A stretch of DNA of 64,000 nt from DATAGF01 sp963835685 (GCA_963835685.1 CAWIGI010000010.1:1-64000), one strand, 5' to 3'; shown: positions 46,363-58,060, numbered from the stretch's first letter. The notes: generated by a model from the letters alone, not told the origin. Numbers and translations: made by a program.

Positions 46363-46628
46363 GATCGGGGAAGCCTCCTCGGCTTGGGCTCTCCGGTGGC
46401 AGGACGAGCCTGCCAGCCGGGGAGGCCCCTCTTCATGGCATTCTTGCGGGCGCTCATGCGCGCCTCCGGGCCCTGGCCGGGCCCTCCGGCAGACCGGCGC
46501 ACCGGCTTCGCCGGGGCGGGCGCCGGAAAAAGCACTGCGGAACGGGCTGGCGCTGCGCGGTGCGTGATCGATCTCACAAACGCGCCCGACGCCACCCGCC
46601 CGAGGGACGCGTCATCCACAACCTCGGG

Positions 46629-46634
46629 TAGGTT
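46629..46634 (+). promoter_or_regulatory. -10 box of the osmoprotectant transporter operon
   Basis: TAGGTT, 6 nt before the ATG at 46641. The 200 bases before it (46436-46640) hold no other recognisable signal. Confidence 0.4.
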
Positions 46635-46640
46635 CGGCCG

Positions 46641-47884
<1,244 letters not shown>

Positions 47885-47892
<8 letters not shown>

Positions 47893-48547
47893 GCTCGTCC
47901 GCTGGAGCTGGGTCGAGAACAACCTCGACGACATCCAGCAGGCCTCGATCGAGCACCTGGAGCTCGTCGGCGCCGCCCTCGGCCTCGCGATCGCGATCTC
48001 GATCCCCGTCGCGATCCTCGTGCGGCGGCGCCGGGCCCCGTTCATCGCGGTCAACGCGATCTCGGGCGCCCTCTACACGATCCCGAGCCTGGCGATGTTC
48101 GCCTTCCTGCTGTCGTTCGTGGGCATCGGCTTCGAGCCGGCGGTCATCGCGCTGGCGGTCTACTGCCTGCAGCTCATCATCCGCAACACGGTGGTCGGCC
48201 TGCGGGGCGTCTCGGGGCCGGTGCAGGAGGCGGCGCGCGGGATGGGACTGACGCGGCGTCAGACCCTGATGCGGGTCGAGCTGCCGCTGGCCCTGCCGGC
48301 GATCTTCGCCGGCATCCGGCTGGCCGCCGTGAGCACCGTCGGCATCGCCACGATCGCCGTCTACATCGGTGCCGGCGGCCTGGGGGTGCTCATCGTGAAC
48401 GACGGCATCCAGCGGGGGCTCTTCGTGACGCCGATCTTCGTCGGCGCCGTCATCGCCACGGTCATGGCGATCGTCATCGACCTCGCGCTCGTGGGCCTGG
48501 AGCGCGCCCTGACGCCATGGCAGCGCGCCCGCGCCAAGGAGACGTGA
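47885..48547 (+). CDS. Osmoprotectant ABC transporter permease 1
   Basis: 220 residues, about six helices, BPD_transp_1 fold of the OpuCB/ProW family: HLELVGAALGLAIAISIPVA, AISGALYTIPSLAMFAFLLS, and the EAA loop VQEAARGMGLTRRQTLMRVE-LPLALPA that docks the ATPase. YIGAGGLGVLIVNDG follows. GTG start at 47885 inside the end of the ATPase gene; the stop overlaps the next permease (TGATG). Confidence 0.92.
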
Positions 48548-49203
48548 TGGGCGACGTCTGGGACGCCTTCCAGGCGAACGACGGGTGGGGGCAGACCGTC
48601 ACGACGATCAAGCTCTCGCTCGCGGCGCTCGGCCTCGCGACGCTCGTCGGCCTCGTGCTCGGCATCATCTGCGCCAAGATCGGGCGCGGCGCGGCGTTCC
48701 TCGTCATCACGGTCTCCAACCTCGGGCGCACGGTCCCCACGTTCGCGCTGATCGCGCTGATCCTCGCCCTCACCTCGCTCGGCTTCTGGCCGGCCGTCCT
48801 GGGCCTCTTCCTGCTGGGGATCCCGCCCATCCTGCTCAACACCTACACGGGCGTGAAGGAGGTCGATCCCGGCGCGATCGAGGCGAGCCGCGGCATGGGC
48901 TTCACCCCCGCGCAGATCCTCGGCCGCGTCGAGCTCCCCATGGCGATGCCGCTGGTCTTCGCCGGCATCCGCACATCGTCGGTGCAGATCATCGCCACCG
49001 CGGCGCTCGCGGGGCTCGTCGGGGCGGGCGGCCTCGGCGTCATCGTGGCCAGCGGCCTCTCGAACAACCAGGACGACGTGATCCTGGCCGGCGCCATCCC
49101 CATCACCATCCTCGCGGCGCTCTCCGAAGTCGTGTTCGGCGGCGCGGAGCGGCTCGTGACCCCCCGCGGCCTGCGGATCAGCCGCAAGCCGATCACTGCA
49201 TAG
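48547..49203 (+). CDS. Osmoprotectant ABC transporter permease 2
   Basis: 218 residues, paralogue of permease 1: TIKLSLAALGLATLVGLVLG, SNLGRTVPTFALIALILALT, EAA loop AIEASRGMGFTPAQILGRVE, then TAALAGLVGAGGLGVIVASG. The pair forms the heterodimeric pore. ATG at 48547 overlaps the previous stop; an upstream in-frame start lies inside permease 1 and is not needed. Confidence 0.92.
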   Translation: MGDVWDAFQANDGWGQTVTTIKLSLAALGLATLVGLVLGIICAKIGRGAAFLVITVSNLGRTVPTFALIALILALTSLGFWPAVLGLFLLGIPPILLNTYTGVKEVDPGAIEASRGMGFTPAQILGRVELPMAMPLVFAGIRTSSVQIIATAALAGLVGAGGLGVIVASGLSNNQDDVILAGAIPITILAALSEVVFGGAERLVTPRGLRISRKPITA

Positions 49204-49212
49204 GAGGACGAT

Positions 49213-50175
49213 GTGAGACCACGGCTCCAACGGCTCCCGGCGGCCCTGCTCGCCGCGCTGCTCGCCATGTCGCTGCTCGTGGCCGCCGCGTGCGGAGACG
49301 ATGATGACGAGGGCGCGAGCGGGGCGGGCGACGGCGTCGCCGTCCGGATCGCCGACAAGGGCTTCGCCGAGAGCTTCATCGTGGCGCAGACCTATGCGCA
49401 GGCCCTGAACGCACAGGGCTTCGACGCCGACGTGACGAGCCTCGCCAGCACCGAGATCGCCGACCAGGCGATCCGCGACGGCGAGATCGACGTCTACCCC
49501 GAGTACGTGGGCACGTCCTACCAGACGGTGCTCGGGCTCGATGCGGCGGACGCGCCGGAATCCCGGGACGCCCAGTTCCAGGAGGTCAAGGCCGCCTACG
49601 AGATGCGGGGGCTCACCGCGCTCACGCCTGCGCCCTTCAACAACGGCAACGCCGTGGCCTGCACGCAGGAGGCCGTCAACCAGTACGGCATCACGACCCT
49701 CTCCGACCTCGGCGCGGCGTCCGAGAACATCACCTACTCGGCCAACGCCGAGCACCTCACCCGCCCCGACGGCCTGCCTCTGCTGAAGCGCGAGTACGGC
49801 TTCAACCCGAAGGAGACCAAGACCGTCAACATCAGCCTGCGCTACAAGCCCATCGAGGACGGCCAGGCGAACTGCGTCTACGCATTCGGGACCGACCCGA
49901 AGCTGGGCCAGCTCGACCTCGTCCTCATCGAGGACGACAAGGGCACCTACTCGGCCGGGCTCTCCTACCAGACCTTCCCGGTCGTCAACAAGGCGTTCTA
50001 CGACGGCCTCACCGAGGAGCAGCGCACGGCCTTCACGGAGACGCTCGACGCCGTGAACGCGGCCCTCACCCAGGAGGCCATCATCCCGCTGATCTCGCGG
50101 GTCGAGTTCGACCAGGAGGACCCCGACGTCGTGGCCCAGGAGTTCCTCGCCGAGGCCGGGATCGTCGAGAACTGA
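49213..50175 (+). CDS. Osmoprotectant ABC transporter substrate-binding lipoprotein
   Basis: 320 residues. Signal and lipobox LLAMSLLVAAACGDDDDEG with the lipidated Cys near residue 27, then the OpuAC fold: VRIADKGFAESFIVAQTYAQ, DGEIDVYPEYVGTSYQTVLG, NNGNAVACTQEAVNQYGITT, YTFGTD-like YAFGTDPKLGQLDLVLIEDD. Glycine betaine, choline or carnitine are the usual ligands of this type. GTG at 49213 is 5 nt after AGGAGG; the ATG two bases before it is out of frame and followed by a stop. Confidence 0.92.
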   Translation: MRPRLQRLPAALLAALLAMSLLVAAACGDDDDEGASGAGDGVAVRIADKGFAESFIVAQTYAQALNAQGFDADVTSLASTEIADQAIRDGEIDVYPEYVGTSYQTVLGLDAADAPESRDAQFQEVKAAYEMRGLTALTPAPFNNGNAVACTQEAVNQYGITTLSDLGAASENITYSANAEHLTRPDGLPLLKREYGFNPKETKTVNISLRYKPIEDGQANCVYAFGTDPKLGQLDLVLIEDDKGTYSAGLSYQTFPVVNKAFYDGLTEEQRTAFTETLDAVNAALTQEAIIPLISRVEFDQEDPDVVAQEFLAEAGIVEN

Positions 50176-50235
50176 GCTCCATGGCGCGCCGGCTTCGCTC
50201 GGGGCAAGTCGCCAGAAGGGTCAGCACCACCGTGA

Positions 50236-50261
50236 GGAGGGCTCCCCCCGCCGGGCCCTCC
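50236..50261. terminator. Hairpin between the transporter operon and the ABC-F gene
   Basis: GGAGGGC and GCCCTCC with a 12-nt loop, between convergent genes. No T-run. Confidence 0.4.
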
Positions 50262-50283
50262 CCACTGGGGACGCACACAGTCT

Positions 50284-52134
<1,851 letters not shown>

Positions 52135-52141
52135 CGCAGGC

Positions 52142-52148
52142 TAGGCTA
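52142..52148. promoter_or_regulatory. Overlapping divergent -10 boxes for ABC-F and RNase D
   Basis: TAGGCT (plus, 52142-52147) is 8 nt before the RNase D ATG. TAGCCT (minus, 52143-52148) is 8 nt before the ABC-F ATG. The two boxes share five bases, so polymerase could serve only one direction at a time. Confidence 0.4.
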
Positions 52149-52155
52149 GCGGGGG

Positions 52156-53388
52156 ATGTCAGCGCGCAAGCCACTCCACGACGCCGAGGGGGTCGTCGCC
52201 GTCGTGGCCGAGGCGCGGGCCGAGGGCATCGCCGCGATCGACCTCGAGTTCATGTGGGAGCGCACCTACGCCCCCGTGGCCTGCCTCGCCCAGGTGGCGA
52301 CGCCGCGCGGGGTCCACCTCATCGACCCGATCGAGGGCGCGCCGCTCCTGCCGGTGGCCGAGCTGGTCGCCGACCCGGCCGTCGAGGTCGTCATGCACGC
52401 GCCGTCGGCCGACCTGACGCTGCTCGGCCTCGCCTACGGGCTGCGGCCGGCGCGGCTGCACGACGTCCAGATCACGGCCGGCTTCGTCGGGCTCGGCGCC
52501 GGACAGGGGCTCGGGGCCCTCCTCGAGCGGGTGTTGGGGGTGCGGCTCGACAAGGGCGAGCGCTACACCGACTGGACGCGGCGACCCCTGTCGGCCGCCC
52601 AGCTGGAGTACGCCGCCGGCGACGTCCGCCACCTCCTGCCGCTCCGCGACGAGCTCGCCCGCCGCGCCGAAGCGCTCGGCCGCACCGAGTGGGTCGCGGA
52701 GGAGCACGAGCGCCGGTACGGCTCCGACGCCCGCCTCGTGCCGGACCCGCAGACGGCGTGGCAGCGCGTGAAGGGCCAGGGCCGGCTCAGCCCCGCCGAC
52801 CGCGCCGTGCTCGCGTCCCTGGCGGCCTGGCGCGAGGACGAGGCGCGGCGGCGGGACAAGCCCGCCTCCTGGGTCGTGCCCGACCGGACGCTGGTGGAGA
52901 TCGCGCGCCGCCGGCCCGGCGACCGCCGCGCCCTGGAGTCCGAGCGGGGCCTGCCCGACCGCATCCAGGCGTCGGCGGCCGAGGGCCTGCTGGCGGCCGT
53001 TCGCGCGGGCGCGGGCGCGGAGCCCGTCGGCGCCCCCGCCCCCCCGTCCCCGGAGCTGCAGCAGCGCCTCGAGGTGCTCGGGCCGCTCGGCGCCGTGCTC
53101 GTCGGGGCCCGGGCCGCGGCGGTCAACCTCGCCCCGAGCCTCCTGGCGACGAGGGACGAGATCGTCGCGTTCCTGGCGGCGGCGATCCGCGGGGACGTGG
53201 ACGGCCAGCCGCTCGCCTCGGGCTGGCGGCGAGAGATCGCGGGCGACGCGCTGGTCGAGCTGGCGCATGGGCGCCTCGCCCTCGCGGCCGCCGGCCGCCG
53301 GCCCTACCTCACGGAGCTTCCGCGGGACGGCGCCGGGGGCACCGGTAGAGTGCCGTCCGGCCCCCCGGAGGAGCCCGGCCCGCAGTGA
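52156..53388 (+). CDS. rnd: Ribonuclease D-like 3'-5' exonuclease
   Basis: 410 residues. DEDD exonuclease domain: Asp and Glu in IAAIDLEFMWERTYAPVACL, Asp in VVMHAPSADLTLLGLAYGL, Tyr/Asp in LSAAQLEYAAGDVRHLLPL. An HRDC domain (RAVLASLAAWREDEARRRDK, VVPDRTLVEIARRRPGDRRA) and a second HRDC-like C-terminal part follow. Trims 3' ends of tRNA and other small RNAs. ATG at 52156 after GGGGG. The stop overlaps the UspA start. Confidence 0.9.
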   Translation: MSARKPLHDAEGVVAVVAEARAEGIAAIDLEFMWERTYAPVACLAQVATPRGVHLIDPIEGAPLLPVAELVADPAVEVVMHAPSADLTLLGLAYGLRPARLHDVQITAGFVGLGAGQGLGALLERVLGVRLDKGERYTDWTRRPLSAAQLEYAAGDVRHLLPLRDELARRAEALGRTEWVAEEHERRYGSDARLVPDPQTAWQRVKGQGRLSPADRAVLASLAAWREDEARRRDKPASWVVPDRTLVEIARRRPGDRRALESERGLPDRIQASAAEGLLAAVRAGAGAEPVGAPAPPSPELQQRLEVLGPLGAVLVGARAAAVNLAPSLLATRDEIVAFLAAAIRGDVDGQPLASGWRREIAGDALVELAHGRLALAAAGRRPYLTELPRDGAGGTGRVPSGPPEEPGPQ

Positions 53389-53828
53389 GCGTCAGCTACG
53401 ACCACATCGCGTGCTTCATCGACGACTCCGATGCGGCGTCGGGCGCGCTGAGCCACGCGGCCGCCCTGCGCGACGCCACCGGCGCACGCCTCAGCGTCGT
53501 GCACGTGCTGGCGCCGCCCGCCTTCCTCGTGTCGCTCGCCGCAGGCCTCGGCGGCGCCCCGGTACACGACGCCGAGGTCGAGCGCGACGCCGCGGAGATG
53601 TGGCTCGCCGAGGAGGCGCGCTCCGTCGAGGCCGAGGCGGTCCTGCTGGACGGGCAGCCCGCGCAAACGGCCTGTGACTGGGCGCGCGAGGCCGGGGTCG
53701 ACATCATGGTGGCCGCGACGCACCGCGGCATGGTGGAGCGGGCGCTGCTCGGCAGCTTCGCCGGCCACCTGGCGCACCACGCCCCCTGCTCGGTGTTCCT
53801 CGTGCCCCCCGAGCAGGGCCCCTCCTGA
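53385..53828 (+). CDS. Universal stress protein, UspA family
   Basis: 147 residues with the Usp alpha/beta fold: DHIACFIDDSDAASGALSHA, GARLSVVHVLAPPAFL, ACDWAREAGVDIMVAATHRG. The ATP-binding region resembles G-x2-G-x9-S/T (HRGMVERALLGSFAGHLAHH followed by APCSVFLV), though the second glycine is replaced. GTGA overlap with RNase D makes a two-gene operon. Role in stress survival is family knowledge only. Confidence 0.88.
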   Translation: MSVSYDHIACFIDDSDAASGALSHAAALRDATGARLSVVHVLAPPAFLVSLAAGLGGAPVHDAEVERDAAEMWLAEEARSVEAEAVLLDGQPAQTACDWAREAGVDIMVAATHRGMVERALLGSFAGHLAHHAPCSVFLVPPEQGPS

Positions 53829-53830
53829 CC

Positions 53831-53844
53831 GGCGCGGGCGCGCC
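53831..53844. terminator. Short perfect hairpin between convergent genes
   Basis: GGCGCG-GG-CGCGCC between the UspA stop and the stop of the small minus-strand gene. Confidence 0.4.
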
Positions 53845-53847
53845 GCC

Positions 53848-54000
53848 CTACGCGGCGAGCGCGGGGAGGTCCTCCCGGGTCGTCGGCCCCTCGTGGATGT
53901 GCAGGCAGCCGGCGACGCGGCAGGTCCCGTCGTCGTCGGGCTCCAGACGGGAGAGCAGTGCCTCGATACGAGCGGTCTCGGAGCTGTTCGTGGTTCCCAT
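53848..54000 (-). CDS. Small protein with a possible Cys/His metal site
   Basis: 50 residues from the ATG at 54000, which has GGGAGA 6 nt upstream. Acidic helix TNSSETARIEALLSRLEPDD, then TCRVAGCLHIHEGPTTRED with two cysteines and two histidines close together, and a hydrophobic end LPALAA. Codon use fits its neighbours. No family recognised. The spacing C-x4-C-x-H-x-H could bind a metal, which is a guess. Confidence 0.5.
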   Translation of the reverse strand: MGTTNSSETARIEALLSRLEPDDDGTCRVAGCLHIHEGPTTREDLPALAA

Positions 54001-54076
54001 GTCGTCTCCCGATACGGTGGGGGCGGATTCGCGGATCATCCAATCCCCTCTCCGTAACCGGCGGGTTGTGCGGACG

Positions 54077-54785
54077 TTAGGGATCGGCCAAGCCGCCCTC
54101 GTCAACCAGCGGGGCCAGGTCGGCCATCGCCGTGACGAGCGCGACCCGGGCCACCGAGGGCGCCGCGGCCGCGAGCGGCAGGACCTGCCAGACCGTGCGG
54201 CGGAGGTAGGCGCCGGCCCACCGGCGGTGGCGGTCCCCGGTGCGCATGACGAGCGCCTGGACGCTGCGCAGGTTGTCCACGCGGTCGGCCAGCTTGAGCA
54301 GCTGGACGTCGAACGGCGCGCTGGCCTGGAGGCGCTCGTAGTACTCGCGGAGGTCGTCCTCTCGGCGCGGGGCGGTCATCCAGTCGAACGAGGTCGGCGA
54401 CCTCCTCGCCGAAGCCGACCCGGAGCTCGTCGAGCGTGGTGATCGTGTCCTCGACCGTGTCGTGCAGCAGCGCGGCCTGGAGCACCTCGGGGCGGCGCAC
54501 CCCCCACTGCGACAGCTCCATCGCCACCCGCACGAGGTGCACCCAGTAGGGCGTGTCGCTGCCGTGGCGGCGCTGGTCGCCGTGGCGCGCGCGGGCGAAG
54601 GCGAGGGCCCGGCGCAGGGCCGTCCGGTGGTCCGGCTCCGGCAGGCCGGCGACGAAGTCGGTCCAGACCCGGTCGACGGTGTCGGGGGAGTCGAAGACGC
54701 CGGGCCAGGCGAGCGGCTCGGCGGACGGGTGCGCCGCGGCCCCCACCCCGTGCGGAGACGGAGGACGGAGCGGGGTCGACGTCAT
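54077..54785 (-). CDS. HD-domain phosphohydrolase, RelA/SpoT hydrolase-like (one frameshift)
   Basis: About 235 residues in two frames. The first covers FARARHGDQRRHGSDTPYWV, HLVRVAMELSQWGVRRPEVL and QAALLHDTVEDTITTLDELR, with the His...HD metal motif of (p)ppGpp hydrolases. Near 54376-54385 one base must be removed to continue with REDDLREYYERLQASAPFDV and LLKLADRVDNLRSVQALVM, the conserved second half. No synthetase domain, so a small alarmone hydrolase or related enzyme. ATG at 54785 is 7 nt after TAACCT on the minus strand. Otherwise well conserved, so the shift may be an assembly error. Confidence 0.75.
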
Positions 54786-54792
54786 GGGGACT

Positions 54793-54798
54793 AGGTTA
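54793..54798 (-). promoter_or_regulatory. -10 box before the HD hydrolase
   Basis: TAACCT on the minus strand, 7 nt before the ATG at 54785. On the plus strand the same site reads TAGGTT, about 32 nt before the Ppx/GppA start, so it may serve both directions. Confidence 0.4.
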
Positions 54799-54829
54799 GC
54801 GCCGGCGCCGGCCCGAGCGCCGGCTCGCG

Positions 54830-56329
54830 GTGATCGACATGGGGTCGAACACCTTCCGGCTGGTGGTGTTCCGCTACCGCCCCGGGGGCTCGTTCCAGCT
54901 CGTGGACGAGATCCGCGACGTCGTCCGCCTGTCGAGCGGAGCCGGGCCCGACGGCCTGCGCCCCGAGGCGATCCAGCGCGCCGGGCACACGGTCCGGCTC
55001 TACGCGGCCTACTGCGAGGCGGCCGGCCTCGACGACGTGGCGCCCGTCGCGACCAGCGCGGTCCGCGACGCGGCCAACGCCGAGGAGGCCCTCGAGGCGC
55101 TGTCGGCGGGCGGCTCGCTCCCCGTGCGGATCCTGTCGGCCGAGGAGGAGGCCTGGTACGGCTACCTGGGCGCGGTCAACAGCACGACGCTCGGCGACGG
55201 GCACGTGCTCGACATCGGCGGCGGCAGCGTCCAGATCTCCCAGGTGGTCGGGCGCAAGCTCGGGCGCACCCTCTCCCGCCCGCTGGGCGCCGTCCGCATG
55301 ACCGAGCGATTCCTCCCCCGGCAGCGCGCGTCGCGCGCCGACCTCAAGGTGCTGCGCAAGCACGTGGCGCGCGAGCTCGACGACGTTGCCTGGCTCGAGC
55401 GGTCGGGCGGGCGGATGGTGGGCATCGGCGGAACCATCCGGACGCTGGCGGCGATGCACCAGCGGCGGACGCGCTACGCGCTCGACGAGATCCACGGCTA
55501 TCGCCTGAGCCGCGACGGCATCGAGGAGCTGATCGAGGCCATGGCCGAGCTGCCGGCGCGCGACCGCGGCCAGCTGCCGGGCCTGAAGCACGACCGCGCC
55601 GATATCACGCTGGCCGGGGCGACGGTCATCTCGACGGCTCTGGAGCGCCTCGGCGTCAACGGCATCGAGATCTGCGCCCAGGGCCTGCGGGAGGGGATCT
55701 TCTACGAGCGCTTCCTCGCGCCGGCCGACCCGCCGCTGATCGGGGACGTCCGCCGCCAGAGCGTCCTCAACCTGGTCAACATCTACCGCTGCGAGCGGCC
55801 CCACATCGAGCATGTCACCGAGCTCGCGCTGGCCGTCTACGACGAGCTCGCCCGGTTGGGCATCGTGGCGCTCGAGCACCCCGAGCGCGAGCTGCTCTGG
55901 GCGGCCGGGATGCTGCACGACGCGGGCGTGATGGTCAACTACAACGACCACCACAAGCACGGGTACTACCTGGTGCTGAACGCGGGCCTGCCCGGCTTCC
56001 GCCACCGCGAGCTGGCCCTCGTCGCGCTGCTCGTGCGGGCCCACCGCAAGGCCCTCCCGAGCACCGCCCCGCTCGAGGGCGTCCTCGACGCCGACGACCA
56101 CGACCGCCTGATGCGCCTGGCGGCGTGCCTGCGGCTGGCGGAGCAGCTCGAGCGCGGCCGCGCGGGGGGCATCCGGCGGGTCAGGATCGAGGCCCCGGAC
56201 GGGACCGTCCGGCTCGCCGTGCGCGCCGAGGGCGACCCCGCGGTCGCGCTCTGGTCGGCCGCCCTGGAGGCGCCGACGTTCGAGCGCGCCTTCGGCCGCC
56301 GCCTGGAGCTGGCGGTCAACGAGAGCTAG
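54830..56329 (+). CDS. Ppx/GppA family phosphatase with C-terminal HD domain
   Basis: 499 residues. Actin-like fold: phosphate 1 loop VIDMGSNTFRLVVF at the very N-terminus, SAEEEAWYGYLGAVNS, phosphate 2 loop VLDIGGGSVQISQVVG, VRMTERFLPRQRASRADLKV, VGIGGTIRTLAAMHQRR. An HD-type helical domain begins near 310 (YRCERPHIEHVTELALAVYD, WAAGMLHDAGVMVNYNDHHK, GYYLVLNAGLPGFRHREL). It hydrolyses long-chain polyphosphate and/or pppGpp, and stands beside an HD hydrolase that may act on the same alarmone. The start is uncertain: GTG at 54830 gives a protein beginning at the phosphate loop. The last 4 nt overlap the convergent SUI1 gene. Confidence 0.9.
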   Translation: MIDMGSNTFRLVVFRYRPGGSFQLVDEIRDVVRLSSGAGPDGLRPEAIQRAGHTVRLYAAYCEAAGLDDVAPVATSAVRDAANAEEALEALSAGGSLPVRILSAEEEAWYGYLGAVNSTTLGDGHVLDIGGGSVQISQVVGRKLGRTLSRPLGAVRMTERFLPRQRASRADLKVLRKHVARELDDVAWLERSGGRMVGIGGTIRTLAAMHQRRTRYALDEIHGYRLSRDGIEELIEAMAELPARDRGQLPGLKHDRADITLAGATVISTALERLGVNGIEICAQGLREGIFYERFLAPADPPLIGDVRRQSVLNLVNIYRCERPHIEHVTELALAVYDELARLGIVALEHPERELLWAAGMLHDAGVMVNYNDHHKHGYYLVLNAGLPGFRHRELALVALLVRAHRKALPSTAPLEGVLDADDHDRLMRLAACLRLAEQLERGRAGGIRRVRIEAPDGTVRLAVRAEGDPAVALWSAALEAPTFERAFGRRLELAVNES

Positions 56330-56655
56330 CCCCCGGCGGCCACCACGCGGTAGCGGGAGGAGAGGTGCTCGATGACCCGCGCGCGGTGGTCGCCCTGGAT
56401 CTCGACGGTCCCCGCCTTGACGGCCCCGCCCGAGCCGCACATTCGCTTCAGCTCGGCGGCGACCGCCCGGAGGTCCGCCGGGGGGAGGCCGGTCACGAGC
56501 GTCACGGTCTTCCCGCGACGCCCCGACGAGGTCCGGCTGACACGGACGATGCCGTTGCGCGGCGCCCCGGCCGCGGCGCCCTCGCCCTCGCGTGATGAGC
56601 GCACGCGCCCTCCCTCGGTGGAGTAGACGCGACGGCTGTTGTCGGGAAACATCAC
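56326..56655 (-). CDS. SUI1/YciH translation initiation factor homologue
   Basis: 109 residues. RRVYSTEGGRVRSSRE at the N-terminus is the bacterial YciH form; the eIF1-like core is RVSRTSSGRRGKTVTLVTGL, RAVAAELKRMCGSGGAVKAG and TVEIQGDHRARVIEHLSSRY. It may influence start-codon choice or non-canonical (including leaderless) initiation, which is of interest in a genome rich in leaderless starts. ATG at 56655 or the adjacent 56652; TACATT lies 12 nt upstream. Confidence 0.88.
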   Translation of the reverse strand: MMFPDNSRRVYSTEGGRVRSSREGEGAAAGAPRNGIVRVSRTSSGRRGKTVTLVTGLPPADLRAVAAELKRMCGSGGAVKAGTVEIQGDHRARVIEHLSSRYRVVAAGG

Positions 56656-56707
56656 CAGGTTTCGAATGTATCTCGCGGTCTTATCGGATCGATCCGGTTC
56701 TCTTTGA

Positions 56708-56713
56708 TAGTGT
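56708..56713 (+). promoter_or_regulatory. -10 box of the cysH operon
   Basis: TAGTGT, 7 nt before the GTG at 56721; this decides the cysH start, because longer in-frame starts overlap the divergent SUI1 gene. Confidence 0.45.
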
Positions 56714-56720
56714 CGCCCCC

Positions 56721-57440
56721 GTGAGCACCCTCGCGGTCTCCCCCGAGGACTGTCGCATCATCTCCGACGAGCTGGAGGACCGCCCGGCCGAGCACGTCCT
56801 GGCCTGGGCCGCGGACCGGTTCGCCGGCCGCATCGTCCTCACGTGCTCCTGGCAGATGCAGTCCTCGGTGCTCGTCAACATGATCGACCGCATCGGGGCC
56901 GAGGTCCGGATCGTGGAGCTCGACACGGGGCTGCTGTTCCCCGAGACCTACGAGACCCGGGACCGGCTGATCGAGCGCTACGGCCTCGAGGTCGAGCGCG
57001 TCGATCCCGAGCAGACCGTCGCCGAGCAGGAGCGCAGCGAGGGGGCCGAGCTCTGGCGGCGCGAACCCGACCGCTGCTGCGCCCTGCGCAAGGTCGCGCC
57101 GCTCGGTCGGGCCCTCATGGGCATGGACGCATGGATCACCGGCATCCGCCGCGCCCAGAGCCCCGGCCGGCTCACCGCTCGCAAGGTCAACCTCGACGAG
57201 AGCCGCGGCGTCGTCAAGATCCAGCCGCTCGTCGACTGGAGCGACGAGGACGTGAAGGGCTACCTCTACGCCCACGACGTCCCCTTCAACCCGCTCCACG
57301 ACCAGGGGTACCCGTCGATCGGCTGTGTACCCTGCACCCGCGCGGTCCGCGAGGGCGAGGACCCCCGCGCCGGCCGCTGGGCGCACACCGGCAAGACCGA
57401 GTGCGGGATCCACCTGCCCTCGGGCCGGGCCGCCGACTGA
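56721..57440 (+). CDS. cysH: Adenylyl-sulfate (APS) reductase
   Basis: 239 residues. PP-loop fold: VLTCSWQMQSSVLVNMIDRI, ELDTGLLFPETYETRDRLIE. The [4Fe-4S] cysteines that mark APS rather than PAPS reductases are present: CC in REPDRCCALRKVAPLGRALM and C-x2-C in PSIGCVPCTRAVREGEDPRA. The C-terminal KTECGIHLP holds the catalytic cysteine. Reduces APS to sulfite with thioredoxin. The APS kinase gene starts 51 nt after the stop. Sulfate adenylyltransferase and sulfite reductase genes are not in the window. Confidence 0.92.
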   Translation: MSTLAVSPEDCRIISDELEDRPAEHVLAWAADRFAGRIVLTCSWQMQSSVLVNMIDRIGAEVRIVELDTGLLFPETYETRDRLIERYGLEVERVDPEQTVAEQERSEGAELWRREPDRCCALRKVAPLGRALMGMDAWITGIRRAQSPGRLTARKVNLDESRGVVKIQPLVDWSDEDVKGYLYAHDVPFNPLHDQGYPSIGCVPCTRAVREGEDPRAGRWAHTGKTECGIHLPSGRAAD

Positions 57441-57491
57441 CGGCAACGAGGACCACCGGGGCGACGGGCCCCGAGGGAGGGCTCTCCGAGA

Positions 57492-58049
57492 GTGAGTGAG
57501 CGCGACGGCTTCACCCTGTGGTTCACCGGGCTCTCCGGCTCGGGCAAGACGACGGTCGCCGAGGCCGTCGGCTCCGAGCTCGAGCGCCGCGGCCTGCTGG
57601 TCGAGTACCTCGACGGCGACGTCGTCCGCACCCACCTCTCGAAGGGCCTCGGGTTCTCGAAGGAGGACCGCGACACCAACATCGAGCGCATCGGCTGGGT
57701 CGCCAGCCGCCTCACCCGCGCAGGGGTGGTCACGCTCGTCTCGGCGATCTCCCCGTACATCGAGACCCGCGCGGCCGCGCGCCGGATGGTCGAGGAGTTC
57801 GGGGCCTTCGTCGAGGTGTTCGTGGACGCGTCGGTGGAGGAGTGCGCTCGCCGCGACACGAAGGGGCTGTACGCGAAGGCGTTCGCCGGCGAGATCAAGG
57901 AGTTCACCGGCGTGAGCGATCCGTACGAGCCGCCGCCGGCCCCCGACGTGCACGTCCGCACCGAGCAGGAGTCGCCCGACGACAGCGCGGCGCGGGTCCT
58001 GGCCGAGCTGGAGGCCCGCGGCCTCGTCGGCCGCGCGGTGACCGCGTAG
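57492..58049 (+). CDS. cysC: Adenylyl-sulfate kinase
   Basis: 185 residues. P-loop WFTGLSGSGKTTVAEAVGSE, DGDVVRTHLSKGLGFSKEDR, RIGWVASRLTRAGVVTLVSA, ISPYIETRAAARRMVEE and YAKAFAGEIKEFTGVSDPYE are classic CysC motifs. It phosphorylates APS to PAPS. With an APS reductase upstream, PAPS is not needed for reduction, so PAPS likely serves sulfation. GTG start at 57492 (GTGAGTGAGCGC). Confidence 0.94.
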   Translation: MSERDGFTLWFTGLSGSGKTTVAEAVGSELERRGLLVEYLDGDVVRTHLSKGLGFSKEDRDTNIERIGWVASRLTRAGVVTLVSAISPYIETRAAARRMVEEFGAFVEVFVDASVEECARRDTKGLYAKAFAGEIKEFTGVSDPYEPPPAPDVHVRTEQESPDDSAARVLAELEARGLVGRAVTA

Positions 58050-58060
58050 CCGCCGGCCGG

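Larger units (their letters stand above)
44481..46435. mobile_element. Nest of decayed insertion sequences bounded by inverted 14-mers
   Basis: TGAAGAGGGGCCTC at 44481-44494 is repeated inverted at 46422-46435. Between them lie remnants of three transposases: IS481-like (minus), IS110 (plus) and a second IS110 N-terminus (minus). No target duplication is seen next to the repeats. The right repeat also lies in the region that usually precedes an IS110 transposase, so it may simply be IS110 non-coding sequence. Confidence 0.55.

Noticed and set aside
44481..46435. A functional composite transposon
   Set aside because: All three transposases are frameshifted or truncated and no target duplication flanks the inverted 14-mers.
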